Positions 46,173 to 58,280 of a stretch of 64,000 nucleotides of DNA are shown here, piece after piece. Location of the stretch: NCBI GenBank assembly GCA_009823395.1, contig CM020509.1, forward strand, positions 6,095,001 to 6,159,000. Reading direction: 5' to 3'. Positions within the stretch are counted from its first letter, which is position 1; each line of letters begins with the position of its first letter. Both the position numbers and the translations under genes were made by a program. The notes below the pieces were generated by a model, which worked only from the letters and a program-made list of their open reading frames with translations, searched no databases and was not told the DNA's origin. The DNA comes from Thamnaconus septentrionalis. Lineage: Eukaryota; Chordata; Actinopteri; Tetraodontiformes; Monacanthidae.

Positions 46173-46529
46173 TCGGCACAATGTCCGGATTGTTCCACGC
46201 CGCACGCACATATACGGACGGGGGTGGTGGTGGTGGGGGAGCGAGATGGAGGCGTCCACCTATAGGGGCGGCGCGTTGCTTCTCCATCCTAAAGCCTGAA
46301 TATGGCTAGTGTGGGAAAAAGTGCGTTTTCTGCCTCTCTGCCTCTGACTGCGAGGGAACAGGTCAAATCCTCTGCCAGGTGCCCCGGGCTATTTTTCCTT
46401 CCTTCCTTCTTCTTTTTTTTTTTCTGAACACCTCCACACCAAGACAGAAATCTCTGTCAGAAGACAGAGGAAGGGAGGGGCTAGGCAGGAGCAGGAGGAG
46501 GAGGCAGAAACACTCTTCTGTTTTCACTT

Positions 46530-46535
<6 letters not shown>

Positions 46536-46572
<37 letters not shown>
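46536..46572. repeat. (GT)n microsatellite
   Basis: Uninterrupted GT repeat. Confidence 0.95.
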
Positions 46573-46573
<1 letters not shown>

Positions 46574-46659
46574 GAGCCCTCTGGGGCTAAAATAATTAAG
46601 ATCAATATATATGAAAGTTCAACGTACTTTTTTTCCCCCCTCGCTCCCTCTCCTCAAAG

Positions 46660-46920
46660 TTGGCTCATTTCGAGGTAATTAAACCGAGATCTGGATCTCA
46701 TGCGAGCTCCTTATTGACGTATAGCATCGCCGGCAACAGGCGGCTTTACGCGCCGCGTTGCATCAGAGTCGGCTAATTCCACCGCCCGCTGTAACTGCAC
46801 CTCGCCTCGCCGAGTGTTTGGCCAATTACAGTCTCTCTTGCTCGGGGAACTTCACGGCTTACAGGTGAGTTCTGCTGTCATTGCACGCGATTGCGATACG
46901 TGACGGCTGTCACGTGCAGG
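46660..46920 (+). promoter_or_regulatory. Candidate regulatory block, possibly with a non-coding exon
   Basis: A pyrimidine stretch ending at AG 46658-46659 gives a plausible acceptor, and CAG/GTGAGT at 46862-46870 is a textbook donor. The 205-base span between them has stops in all frames, so any exon would be untranslated. The block also carries GGTAATTAAACC and CCAATTACAG words. Confidence 0.35.
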
Positions 46921-49380
46921 CGGCTTAAAGCGTACGGCGGGATTGTTACCGGTTTCCCTGGAGAACCTGCACAGCCTGCGGGTCGCCCGGCTGAAGTGTC
47001 AGTTTATTCTGCAAAACCTGTTCCCATACAGCAATTTGCGCATTTGATCAGTTTCCGAAAAGAAGAAAAAAACAGCAAGAGGCAAGTTTTTTTCTTTGAA
47101 TGTTGTCATTTCCATACATTTCCTAAGATGATATCATTGAAAATGTGAGTTCAATGGCTTTGTGGGAAGTAAGTTAGCAGGTAAAAAGCTGGTCGGCTGA
47201 AATGATCTTTGTTTTCTCGTAGCCAATAAAAATTACATTTGCTTTGTTCCCCTTTGAAAGATTTCATTTATTCTTTTATTTATGAAACAAAACTTTTCTT
47301 TTCAGCTCAAATCACATTTCAAGACAGGTCTTTACCTCTGTCGCTGATGGCACACCACAAAGGGTGTTAAAAACATGATTACATGAAAGATGAAACTGTC
47401 TTCAAAAGATAAAATGACTTTTTCTCTCTCCAACTGTTTATCTTGATTGATATTCAACCTGGTTAAAGTGACAGTTTGGGACCAAAAATGTGTAGAAAAT
47501 TGTGAGATATGAGCAAAATGAGCAACTGATGAGAAGAAAACACAGCCGCGCACACACATACAAACTTACACACACACACAAACACACCTAAAATAAATTG
47601 TTTTCACGTCCTGGTATTGAGACGATATCATTACTCGGCTGAGCATCTCTGTCCAGAGTGACACCAGTCCATTACAACCGTCAAGCCCTCACTCCCCTCC
47701 CATCTCCCCCCACCACCGCCACTTAGAGGTCACCTTGGGGAGGATTCCACTTTCCAGCGAGCCCACCAAACAACACCCTTCTCATCATGCCATTGTTCAA
47801 CCCAATTCCACCTGGGATGGATACAAGAGGATTGGAGAGGGGGAAAAAACGTGTGTGTGTGTATGTGTGTGTGTGTTTGTGTGCGGGACCAGCTGTCCTG
47901 TGGTTCTCAGTGGATGGGTGCAGCTGTTCTGTTCTCTCTCTTGTTAAAGGCAACAGGACTGGAAAAATTCAGACAGTTGGTAGAAGAGAATATATACGCA
48001 GACGCATGTGCACCAAAACATAAATAGCCATAAAAAAAAACCTCACACGCACGCACACACAGATGCACAAGCGCGGGCACACGCACACACACATACAGGC
48101 CAAAGCCATGACCGTCTTTGGGAATATTGAGGAACATGAAGACTCAGTCAGACTCTGTGAAGCTTCTTTTTAAGCCCAGACAAGTTTCCATGAGCAGCCA
48201 TCAGGTTTGAAATCAATGTAGCCTGGTCACTGAGGTTACTAAGTCCTTTCAGTCCAAAATAGAGCTGCAAAACTAACAACATGACGGATTAAACCTTGTG
48301 GTCCTGTGTTTTGCGCATCAGAAGCATCAAGGCGACAATGAGACAATATAAAGACAACATGACGTGCAGCAGAAGACGTTACGATTTGCTGCGTGATGGT
48401 TGTCAACTCCAGAGGCTCCTTGAGATAAATTTTTTAGAGCAATTGTTAGGCCACACACCATGTCTGAATCAGTGTTAAAGGTGACAGTGAAGACGGGAGG
48501 GTCATCACGCTGCACATCTTCTTGTCTGAACACATGGCCACTTTATTACCATTCTTCTCGCACTTTTTTGTGTTGATTTGCTGGTGTCCAGTTTAAGAAA
48601 ACCCTGTATTCGTTTGATAAGGCCGCCAAGCTGACTCTGGTCTTTGGTTGCCACAGGAAGTCCGATTTTCAAACACCATCTTTAACGTGCTCCTCACCAG
48701 ACCTGTTCAAGATTGAGCTAAAAATTGAAAGAAATCTCTCTGGTGCCAGTTGAAGACAGAGTTTGATGTCACAGGAGCAGCGCCAATGAATGTGTACAAT
48801 ACCCCCGCACGCAAGACAGACTTGTAGCCGATCAGTGGGAAGAAGTGTGTAATGCAGGCAGGGCCACAACCCACCTGGAATCACATTACAAACACTATGT
48901 TGTGATACTATGCTACTTGATGTTGTTGTTTTTGACCGTAGACACACCGCTTTTGGTGAAAGTGTTGGGCGTTCTGTGCTGTGTCAATTGTCTATGGAAC
49001 ACAGGTAGGAGCTCTAAAGGATAGCAGTGAGGTTCTCCAGGTAACGCCGCAACGGGCCACCTGGCTGCCAGTGCGACGGGACCTCTGACCGTGCAGGGAG
49101 CAATATTTCTTCCGCTACACATACATTTTCAGATGCAGCAGGACTTGCAGCTGCCTGAAAGTCCTTCAGTTTCCATACGCCGCATTGCAGCCGCAAGTGT
49201 CCGTCGCATGCCTGCGTGAAGGCACTTGGTCTTTGCCTGCCCTGTCTTTTCAAACTGATTTGTGGCAGAGCCAAACGCACTGTGGCCCGGACAAAAAAAA
49301 AAAAAAAAAAAAGAAAAAATAAATAAAAACAGAATACGGTACGAATCACATAAATAGTCCCAGAGCTCCTAAAGTCACGG
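46921..49380. other. Spacer with simple repeats
   Basis: Short CA/GT patches occur at 47515-47587, 47850-47880 and 48046-48095. A long A run lies at about 49291-49310. GATGTCACAGGAGCAGC (48766-48782) resembles the dyad core but lacks its partner marker. No gene recognised. Confidence 0.4.
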
Positions 49381-49990
49381 GGATCATTGGGTCCTGCCGC
49401 GTCCTCGGCGTTCCTCAGCTCGGATTAAGCGGCGCTAGAACAGCGTGAGGTCACCGTGCGGCCCCTAATTTACAGCTGACATCGCATGTCTCCTACGGCA
49501 GGGACATGGAGGACGCGCATGCCTGCAAAGGCCCCCCCATTGTCGATAAATTTGGACACGTTGGCGTTCTCGTGCGAGGATGATAAATCGCAATTGTTCC
49601 GAACCTTTTAGGGCTGGAGGCTCCGGACGCCCGGCCTGCCCTTTTCAAAACGTGTGCCGACCCCACGAGGGTGAGGGGGCGAGGTTTGGCGTCTTTCACA
49701 TATTTACATATTGAGTGTTCATTTCGTTCAGGTTATGACTGCACAAAAAGGCCAGCGATGGCACAGCGATTCATGCCACGGCATTAGGAGGTTGGACACT
49801 CGATACGATGCTCTGGCAACAGGTCGGCCGTGGCCAACTTCCACCGAGCAATTAGCCAAACAGATTGGTTCGCGCATAGCAAACTATTTTGGAGTCTTCC
49901 AGGCTCAACAGTTGGCACATCTTCCCACGCTATCGGCTTAGTCACTGCTGTAGTATTCATACGCAGGTGACCGGCCAATCATCTTCCCTA
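49381..49990. promoter_or_regulatory. Candidate regulatory block
   Basis: Non-repetitive with CAATTAGCC (49849-49857). Several open frames up to 76 codons (for example 49711-49941 forward) are not recognised. Confidence 0.35.
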
Positions 49991-50160
49991 TTAAAAAAAC
50001 AAAGAGGGAAAGGTTACAAGTGGGTATCGGTGTGTAGGATTTGCGCAATATGTCAACTATAAAGCGGCGGATTAAAAAGTTGAATACCACTGCAGTTGAC
50101 GCAGCCTACTTTAAAAGGTAGCGTGGTTTGCGTGACTCACTTGGCCGTGCATCTCTATCC
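49991..50160. other. Spacer, nothing recognised
   Basis: Short mixed sequence with no identified motif. Confidence 0.4.
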
Positions 50161-50465
50161 TGTCGCTGAATTTCCTCAGAAATGAAAATGAAAAGTCTGT
50201 CTTTCTCTTCTTTTTGGCTTTACAGGGAATGCCTGCTAAAACACACAGTTTAAGAAATCTGCCCTTTATGATGTCACAGAAGGCACTGATGCACCGTCAG
50301 GGTTTGTGCAAACGGACCCAATCAGATGACATGTGGGCGTCCCAACAAAGCAGCAGTTGTAGCAGGAGGCTGTAAACAGAGAGCTAAATAAGCTGTGTTC
50401 TGATCAATTATAGAGTTTCGTTTTGGGTCATGAAATAACTACAGGTGTGACACCTTTAAATTCCA
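50161..50465 (+). mobile_element. Dyad repeat family copy
   Basis: Core CCCTTTATGATGTCACAGAA (50262-50281) and 3' marker GGAGGCTGTAAACAGAGAGC (50365-50384) are both clear, with the TAAATAAGCTGTGTTCTGAT tail similar to the 41.4 kb copy. Confidence 0.65.
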
Positions 50466-51150
50466 GTCAAATATAACAGATCACTTGGCTGAACATCCTG
50501 ACATGTGAGGTGTGTTTCTCTGAGCAGAAACTATGTCCTGAAAAGAAAGAGCCATCGTCTAGTGACAATACTTGCGTGATCATTTGTCCACTGTGAGGCG
50601 AAAAGAGTGAAATAAAGTCCTTTAAGGCTACGGAGAAAAAAATAATAATAAAGAAAGAAAATAAATATCTGCAGCAGGTCACCAGTGCGCCAAAGTAAAG
50701 AAATATTATTCCCAGAAGCTTTGCTAAGGATTCAGGGAAGTCTTTGGAGTTGGATGCAAGGTTACGCTGAGGGCAGCCAGAACGGGTGTTTAGTTTGGTC
50801 GCTCGAGTCAAACAACAGGCCCAGAGTGGGAAAAGAAATTCAGAAACGTAATTTACCTCGCATCAGTGGAAAAGTCTGGCGAGACAAAAGGCTGGAGAGC
50901 AACGTTCCAGCGCACAGAGGAGAAATGCGCGATACTGAAGGGAAAATTGAATGATTGGGGGGGTTGGAGTGGGATGCGTGAAATGTCTTTTCAACAAATA
51001 AAGTGTTTTATTTATTTCTTTAGACCTCTTCTCTGAAAATTAAAAACAACAACAACAACAACAACATGCTCATCATTTGATTTGCCAGAGGAGAGCTGCC
51101 TGGTCCGACTGCGGGAGGATTTGTGAACTGGCTTTGAGGCAAGTTCAGCC

Positions 51151-51193
<43 letters not shown>

Positions 51194-51550
51194 TTATTAA
51201 ACTTCCTGTTTTTGCTGAACGAGACGCACATGCACGTGCACATATGTGACACATGCAAGATAGTGCAGCGTTTCAGCAAACTCGCTGATGCTCTCCCACA
51301 TACACTTATTCATTAAATAAATAAATTAGATTCTTATATAAGAGACACTGTGAAATCATATAAAAGGGACAAAATATATTGTCTTGTGATGGTGGACATT
51401 GCGTCAGTCACATGTTCACCAGGCTGCAAATCAAATGGCAGCACTTATTGTTCATCCACGATGAGTAAATAATGACCTTGGCCTTTTCTTGCCACATTGT
51501 GAAGACTAAATATTATGTCAATGTCAGATTCTTTTCTAATCTTGGACTGA
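50466..51550. other. Spacer with two simple repeats
   Basis: A (CAA)n run lies at 51043-51065 and CA repeat at 51154-51190. A forward frame at 50685-50954 is unsupported. Confidence 0.5.
51154..51190. repeat. (CA)n microsatellite
   Basis: Uninterrupted CA repeat. Confidence 0.95.
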
Positions 51551-51554
51551 TAAC

Positions 51555-51750
51555 TTGTCAAATTTAGCCCTCTGTTTGCAGCCTACAGCAATGATTGTGA
51601 CGTATGGCAATGTGGTCTCAGAGGGCGTAGCCAACAACTGGCGAGGGTTATTGTCACAAACAGGTTAGATGGGTCAGTGCCCTTTGCGACATCACAAAGG
51701 GTTGAGTTTCTCAAATGTGTTTCAAACAAATTAATTTTGGGAAATATTTG
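51555..51750 (-). mobile_element. Dyad repeat family copy, minus strand
   Basis: Read on the plus strand, the inverted 3' marker TTTAGCCCTCTGTTTGCAGC (51563-51582) comes first and the core CCCTTTGCGACATCACAAAG (51680-51699) last, the mirror of the plus-strand copies. The inverted order confirms a discrete element with two conserved ends. Confidence 0.65.
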
Positions 51751-52335
51751 TGAGGCAACTTTTGCTTATCACTGGACTTCAACATATATAAAGGCTTGAG
51801 GTTGGGATACTGATCCATAACCACCGCAGCCCCTCCAGTCCAATCCCGTCTTCATCACTCCTGCCTGTCCTTATGGTAAAACAAAATAAAGCAAAGGTAA
51901 GTAAAAGTAAATGGGTTTTCCCATTGAACGTTATTGCTTTAGGAATGGGTGTAGATGGCTATTGATCTGCCTCATCCTTGGCCATTACCGCTGGGATGGC
52001 AATCAGTGGGGCCCCGTTGGTTTCTGGGTAAACAAGCATTTTCTCCGCTGGCAGCAGATTGAGAGCGCTGAAGCTGTTTGGACTGAAGGGGGAATTTAAA
52101 AAAAAACCCAACAACATTCTTTTGCTCACGTTGTTCATAGGGGGCGTCCAAGAGATTGTTTCTGCTCTTACTGTGGATTGAGCAAAAACCTAATGGGGCA
52201 AGTGTGGTGTAACTTTTTCTAATTAGTTGTTTTAAGAGTCTGGACATATTGAACTAATAAAACTATAAAAAATGTCCCAGTCAAGGACAATTTTATAAAG
52301 TGTAATTGCTCTTCCTTTTTTTTGTACCCCTAAGT
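51751..52335. other. Spacer, nothing recognised
   Basis: Mixed, AT-rich at the end. No gene identified. Confidence 0.45.
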
Positions 52336-52560
52336 ATTTTTCTCCCTTTCTGTCGGTCCGCAGTCATGATTGAGCCACGTATATTTTCATTAACACCGTC
52401 AATTCTTTCTGAAAGCGCAGCCCGAGTCGGGCGTGAGTGCCGAGCCTCTGGCTGCTCTAAATGCCATTCCAAACTCATTACCTCTGTCTCGCGTCTGGCC
52501 ACACACCCATCATCTTCTGACCTTGAGGAAATAGATAGAAAGGTGGCAACTGAGTAGCGA
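52336..52560. promoter_or_regulatory. Candidate regulatory block
   Basis: TTTTCATTAACACCG and CCAAACTCATTACC words lie in non-repetitive sequence between AT- and T-rich flanks. Confidence 0.35.
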
Positions 52561-52659
52561 GTTTCATAAAGGAGAGAAAAAGTACAACCTCAGCGGTGTG
52601 TGCTCTCCCTGTGTAGTGTTACGTGATTTTTTTTTTTTTTTTTTAAATCATAATGCCAT

Positions 52660-53235
52660 TCTGCAGTTTTGGAGGTGTTATCTTGACATTAGCATGAGCA
52701 TCATCTTCGAACTTGACAGCTTGTCAGTGTATGATGTGCGTAAACTCCGACCTGTTCCGATCACAAGCAATGTGACGTATCTTAGCAACAGGACCACAAA
52801 CGCATTTCTGCCATCTGCACCAGCAAGTCATTTCCATCACACTGTCATTAATGTGCACTATGTTTAGTTGGTGATCTTCATTTAATAAGATTTGAGGACA
52901 GTGGTGGAAGATTTGCTTCGTGTCACCAGTGGACAAATGAAGACCTCACCTTGTTAGAGACTGACAGCAGTCCCACATTCCTTGATTAAGTCATTTTTTT
53001 CTTGCCCGTCTTTGAACTGAAGGGAATCAAAAATGGCTGTCGGAATCCTTAATGCAGGAGGTGTCATTTCGAGTCAAATCGAATGCAAATGACTTGTACA
53101 ATTGAAATGTCAAGTTAAACATGCTGCAGCGAACTGGCCTGTGGCTACTCGAAGAAGTCATTTCGTTGATTCGAAGTCCCGCTAATCCTTTTTCATTTCC
53201 TTATAGTCTCGGAGGTTACGCGAATAACTGAGGGC
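52660..53235. promoter_or_regulatory. Strong candidate regulatory block with octamer
   Basis: ATGCAAAT, the POU octamer, lies at 53083-53090, followed after three bases by TTGT. TTGATTAAGTC and GCTAATCC words (near 53181) add homeodomain content. Nearly 600 bp lack simple repeats except a T run at the left edge. Confidence 0.45.
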
Positions 53236-53955
53236 TGGGCACTGTGGGTGGGGCGACATCTGGGAATCAGCCTGATTTCAGCCTTTGTCTGTCTGGAGCA
53301 GTGTGGTTTGTAATGATTCATGCTCTCTTGTTTTGATGAAAAAAAAACCATGCAGGATGGAGCTGCTGATTAAAAAAGGAAACCACCCAGTCCAGCTATT
53401 AAAGAATTTCTTAGTTTATGACATGAAAATGTTTAAATTAAAAAAAAAAGTTTTTTGTTCTAGGGAAGTGATGGAAAATGTATTAAAAGCAACAATGTGC
53501 GGTTGCCTTGCCTAAAAATGATATTTCCCAACTGTGTTGAAAAACCAATACATTTTAACATAATTAGCAGCCATACATGAAAATAAACACTTCTTGCCTG
53601 CTAGATGAGCTAGCTCACCAGTCGATATGTGTGACAATGACATATGTACAATTCCATTCATTTACAGTGGCAAAACTAATTTGGAAACTACAATTTTAAG
53701 TTAGAGTAGCAACTCAATATAGCTTTAAGCGATACATCAGACGTGTCTCGTTCCTCTGTCCTGTTGCTAAAACGTGGACAGTATTACAATGCAGTGAGAA
53801 GAGAGATGGATGGACAGATGCGTCTCAACGGGGGTTGTCGTCCATGTTCAGGTCTGCTGCTTTTATTCTCAATCAGTCGTGTTGATTTGTTTCCACTCAG
53901 CGGCGCTCCGAACAGCGCCCTCCGGTGTGAGTTATGGTTCGAGTACTCCGAGAGA
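53236..53955. other. Spacer, nothing recognised
   Basis: A runs at 53339-53346 and 53442-53450. No clear motif cluster or gene. Confidence 0.45.
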
Positions 53956-53959
53956 GATT

Positions 53960-54185
53960 CATGATTTAAGATTACGTAATGTAATTGTCACTGTGTTGCA
54001 TTCACATAAACATGCAAGGCTTGTTTTCATTCGCCCCATATTCCCAAGAGGCTAACACAATGAATTTGATTAGCGCAGTCACATCTATCATCGGTATGAT
54101 AAAACCCATTCTGCCGCTGGGCTGTATATCCACGTCCACTGAAATGTATAAATTGTTGCTGCTTAATAAAAATCGGTAAAATCGC
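53960..54185. promoter_or_regulatory. Strong candidate regulatory block with PAR-bZIP site
   Basis: ATTACGTAAT (53971-53980) is a perfect palindrome and fits RTTAYGTAAY, the NFIL3/PAR-bZIP consensus. GTAATTGTCAC and TTGATTAGCG words follow. Confidence 0.45.
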
Positions 54186-55335
54186 TCCAAGGGGGCCTTA
54201 AACCGCGTTGGCTCTAAAGATATTTATGATTTACACACACACATATACACATACTGGCTGTGAGGAGTGCTAGTGTAAACTGCAGCCATGCACATGCACA
54301 AACATTCGACCAGGGACATTTACCTTTCGCCCTCATCGTCTCCGTCTCATTGACACGTGCACATCAATTTCTGCTGCGTCTCGCGCCGGATTGTCTTTAA
54401 GGTCAATTTGATCTGTCCGTGATACACTGTCCCCCCTCACGTCTCCATTTTAAATGGCCTTCCCCAGGGGAGTGCTTGTGTTTGCTCTGAGTGGAGGCCC
54501 TCTGGCCATGTTGTTAATTTATTAGAGAGATTAAAAAAAATGCTTTTGTGAGTTGTGTCGGTCTGCAGCAGGCAGGGCGCTTTCTCTGGGCGCTTGTGGA
54601 TGAGGCGACCTTTCATCGAGGCAAACCTCGGTGGGCTACTTGGACATAAAGAAGTTTGACGTTTATAGAGAAACTGCTGTAAGAAAAATGGGAGTTGAAA
54701 TGGAGATGGAGTGACCAGCTAAGTGGAACAGATATGGGAAATAGTATGGTTGGTTTTCCAAAACAAATAAAACAAATTGGCTTGGAGGTTATGGCTTAAC
54801 TAAAGCAAGTTAAGCAGATGACATAACTGTTTTACAGTCCCTTTGTGAAGTAAGGTATTCCTTTGCTAAGGGGTCGACCATCCTTGATAGTGAGCTATGG
54901 CTACACCAATAAAACAAACAGTTTGTGTTTAGAAATGTCTTGTGACTGGATTGAATTCCATCATTGTCTGATCACTGCTTATCCTGCACTCAGGTTCATG
55001 GTAGACTGAATTAATTATTTTCAGCTAAAAGTCAACATTTACTAAAACACAAAGATGGGTTTTGTGTAGTGTGGACATGTTGACAGAACGAAGGCAAAAC
55101 AAGCACAAAGCTCACAGGTGGCACTTATGAAGCCTAATTGGATCCTAGGGCCCAGGTGCTGCCAATCAATCAATCAAGCTCCACCTCCCACGTACCTGCT
55201 GCATTGTAGAAATGGGGTGAATGTCATGAGTGCAGCCTGTGAGAGTTTGCTTTGAAGGGCAAATTTCTTGAACATAATTGGGCGCTGAGCCTAATTTTTT
55301 ATTTGTGTTTGATTATATTTGCACACAGTTAGTGA
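54186..55335. other. Spacer with a possible weak block
   Basis: 54330-54530 is balanced and non-repetitive and could be regulatory. The rest is AT-leaning without recognised features. A (CAAT)n-like run lies at 55163-55178. Confidence 0.35.
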
Positions 55336-55339
55336 GTTT

Positions 55340-56410
55340 GACACCACTCATCTATGGTCACACCTGCATTTGGGTTATTTCAGTAGGTAAGAGAAATAAT
55401 AAAACACCAATAAGACAAGGAAATTGAAATATCATTATTTGGGTTATATTTCCACATTTATGTGTTTTTGTTTTTTTTCTTTTAGCCAAGCATGTGCAGA
55501 GCCTGTCTGCCTTCAACATGTTTAATCCTTCCACTGGTTGGAACCTTCCACGCTGATTTGTTGTTCGATAGACATGATCTATCAGTTGCATCGCATCTGT
55601 GACTGCATGCGCTGTTGTGAATTTAAATACATTAAAAATGTTAAGCTTTAATACGTCAGGAAGCATTATAGGATCCGCATGCGCTGAGCAATCTTGATGT
55701 GCCTTAATGTAGTTAACCTCAGCGCTGTGTTTTGACTGGCCAGTGTTCAATGCCAGGCCTGAGGAAAATTTTGAATTAATAGAAGTAGACCTAGAATAAT
55801 ACATGAGCTGAGCTGCAACAGACACCACCATTTAAACCTGGTATTTAAAATACAAGCTTTCAAGATAGAAGAATGTTGATGCAAGGCGTAAACATTTTAG
55901 GGTTGGCCAGGCAACATGTGGAGCTCGTCTGGGTTGTGTTGCATTCCGATTACAGGAATTAAGAACCAGAATCAGAAACTCGCTGAGCCTGTAGGTGGCA
56001 ATGTGCAGCGAGAGCATTGCTCTGTTGCCTACAATAAATCGGAAGAGAAGATGATGAAACGCCATCATGCTATCATTTCAGGTGTCCAAGTCCAGACCCA
56101 ACACACATGGAGATTAAAGAGAAGCCTTTGCACAAGTGTAATTGCATTGAGAACTGATGATGACTTAGAAATTACAGTTTTGTTCATGATACAGGAACTT
56201 AGGTGAGACTTTAGGTGAGATGGCATGCACACTGGCTTTGCTTGTATTCAAAGCTTTGCAGGTCTTAACAAAGTCAGTGAGTATTATGCTCTTGGCAGCC
56301 CTTACACATTTAAAGCTCGTCAGATACCACAGTGATGTACAAGGGTTTAATCTAAAGCTGCCCGCATCAATACAATGCAACCCGAACGGGCGAGGTGGCA
56401 CATACTAAAT
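55340..56410. promoter_or_regulatory. Longest candidate regulatory block, about 1.1 kb
   Basis: More than 1 kb of sequence free of simple repeats (except a T run at 55469-55476) and free of the window's repeat families. It is rich in AT homeodomain words (TTGAATTAATAG, GTAATTGCATTG, TTTAATCC). A 157-codon minus-strand frame (55358-55831) and a 96-codon plus frame (55916-56206) cross it. Neither is recognised, and they overlap no visible splice structure. The block resembles a vertebrate ultraconserved element in composition, but this needs alignment. Confidence 0.45.
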
Positions 56411-56955
56411 CTTTATTTTACAAGACCTCGCCAAAGAACAAGAACAGAAATGTTCAACACAGGGCTGCTCACCTGTCTTCTAACCAGGAAGTCAAAGGTT
56501 TTTGTCCACATCAGTAAAATTCCTGCGGGTTAATTTAACCGAGTCTGATAATCATTCTTTGACATTTGCAGATAGGCGCAAGTTAGCGTCAAACACAATC
56601 TGGTGGTTCATTTTCTGTTCCTGCTTTGAGGGTTGCCAGAGTCTGTCCCAACGGTTTTGGGTAGAGGCAGAGTTATATAATGGGCAAGTCGTCAGTTCAT
56701 GTGTACCATTGTCTCTTCACAAGTCAGTTTTGTCAGATTAAAAATAAGGGAAAAAATGCATGTATATATATATATATGATTGTTCTTGCTTGTTGTTTCA
56801 ACGCTGCCTTCCTGCTGAAAGTGGCGGAGCACAGATCTGACGGCTTCCACAGATCTGCTGTGGCGGAGCAACATTTTAATCTGAGGGTCATAAGTCCATC
56901 ATACACATCTTCAGAAGTTTTTTTTTTTTTTTTTGAGGTTGCGCACCTCCTCTCT
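56411..56955. other. Spacer
   Basis: A (TA)n patch at about 56763-56777 and a T run at 56919-56934. No gene recognised. Confidence 0.45.
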
Positions 56956-57320
56956 GTGTGATCTTTGAACAGATAGGGGTTTTAGACGGATTTCACCACA
57001 TGTATAAAGATTATGCTTTTGCGATGGCTGCTGTCATCATTCTTCTCGTTCCCGTTTATTGGGGCGTCGAGGCAGAAAGAGCCTGCCTGTGTTTTTCTTT
57101 CACGAGCGCAAAGTTCAAACGCCAGGTTCGTGTATATCAGAATACCTCGTCCGCGCTGACAAAACATTAGCGGCTAATCTATCTCTGCATGATAACCACA
57201 GATCCATCATATCCAAAACAAACCCGGGCCTGTCAGTCTCCATCCACCGGCATGACCTTTTCCTTTTTCCCCGCTCAGCTATCAGAAGTAATAAAAGCTC
57301 TAAAGTCAGATGCTAAATGT
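56956..57320. promoter_or_regulatory. Candidate regulatory block
   Basis: Non-repetitive with GCGATGGCTGCTGTCATC and ACATTAGCGGCTAATC words. A minus-strand frame overlaps but has no support. Confidence 0.35.
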
Positions 57321-57339
57321 GTTTAGTTTTTAATTATTG

Positions 57340-57560
57340 GACTGATCCCGGTGGCAAATAACAGTACCGATCAATAGGGGCTACTGGGAAATATTCCGTT
57401 CTGAATGCATAGCAGGGATTAGCTCCGCTCTCCATCATCATCATCTTCGACGGCAAAATCAAATTAGCGGCGACGACGAGTAGACGGGGCTGCCGGCGAG
57501 GTGACGGCACGGTGGCGGCTTTGACTTTGTGATGAGCTGTTCGCTCCGCTGCTAGACATT
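57340..57560. promoter_or_regulatory. Candidate regulatory block
   Basis: GGGATTAGCTCC and CAAATTAGCGGC words and a (CAT)n patch (57430-57445) lie in GC-balanced sequence. Confidence 0.35.
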
Positions 57561-58280
57561 CTGACGACGCAGACATAAAGATCTGTCTGTGTTTTCCTTT
57601 TGCTCTCGTCGCTTCACATATAGAACAACAACCTATGGGTTTAGTGGCCAGAGGAGCCATCAGGGAACTGTAAGACTGAGACTTTATCATTTCCACTCTG
57701 GCAAAGTTCATTGTGCTTCTTTTTAAATTACAGAGGTTCAACATAGTCAATAAACAGGAACTGCAACGATAAAGAAAACTCTTTTCTTATGTACTTTGTA
57801 ATCGGACAAAAGTTGGACGGCGGTAAAAATTAAAGAACTTACTGTGATGGGATTGTTTAATAGTTAGAATTAGACTTTTGCAACCATCTATGTCTGCTCT
57901 AGTATCTAGTTTGTCTAAATTAAATAATTTGTCCTGAATCAATTTGGCTTGTTTAATGTCTCACCTTCAAATTACATTATTGTGCGTTCATGTCATTAAC
58001 ACAATGTATTTCTTTTGTATGTTGTTTTTAATTTATTAATATTGCCATAAGAAGTTTAGTTGGCTGCTGTGGAACTTGCTGATGGCGTTCAATAAGATGT
58101 ATGTACAATAATATTATGAATGACTTCAAAGTTTGGAATAGAACCCAGACCATTGCCTCTTCTCCATGATTTTCGGTCCAGTTTGTTTTTCTCCACATCC
58201 AGTCCATCCAGGACCATCAATCACCTGCTGCTTTAAGTGTTTAAGACCAAAACAAGCGGCAGCCCACTCTGATGCCTGAA
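57561..58280. other. Spacer, AT-rich
   Basis: 57780-58100 is AT-rich. No gene or repeat family recognised. Confidence 0.45.

Noticed and set aside
48766..48782. Additional dyad-family copy
   Set aside because: GATGTCACAGGAGCAGC matches only the half core, with no 3' marker or GGCTCCGCC word nearby. Not counted.
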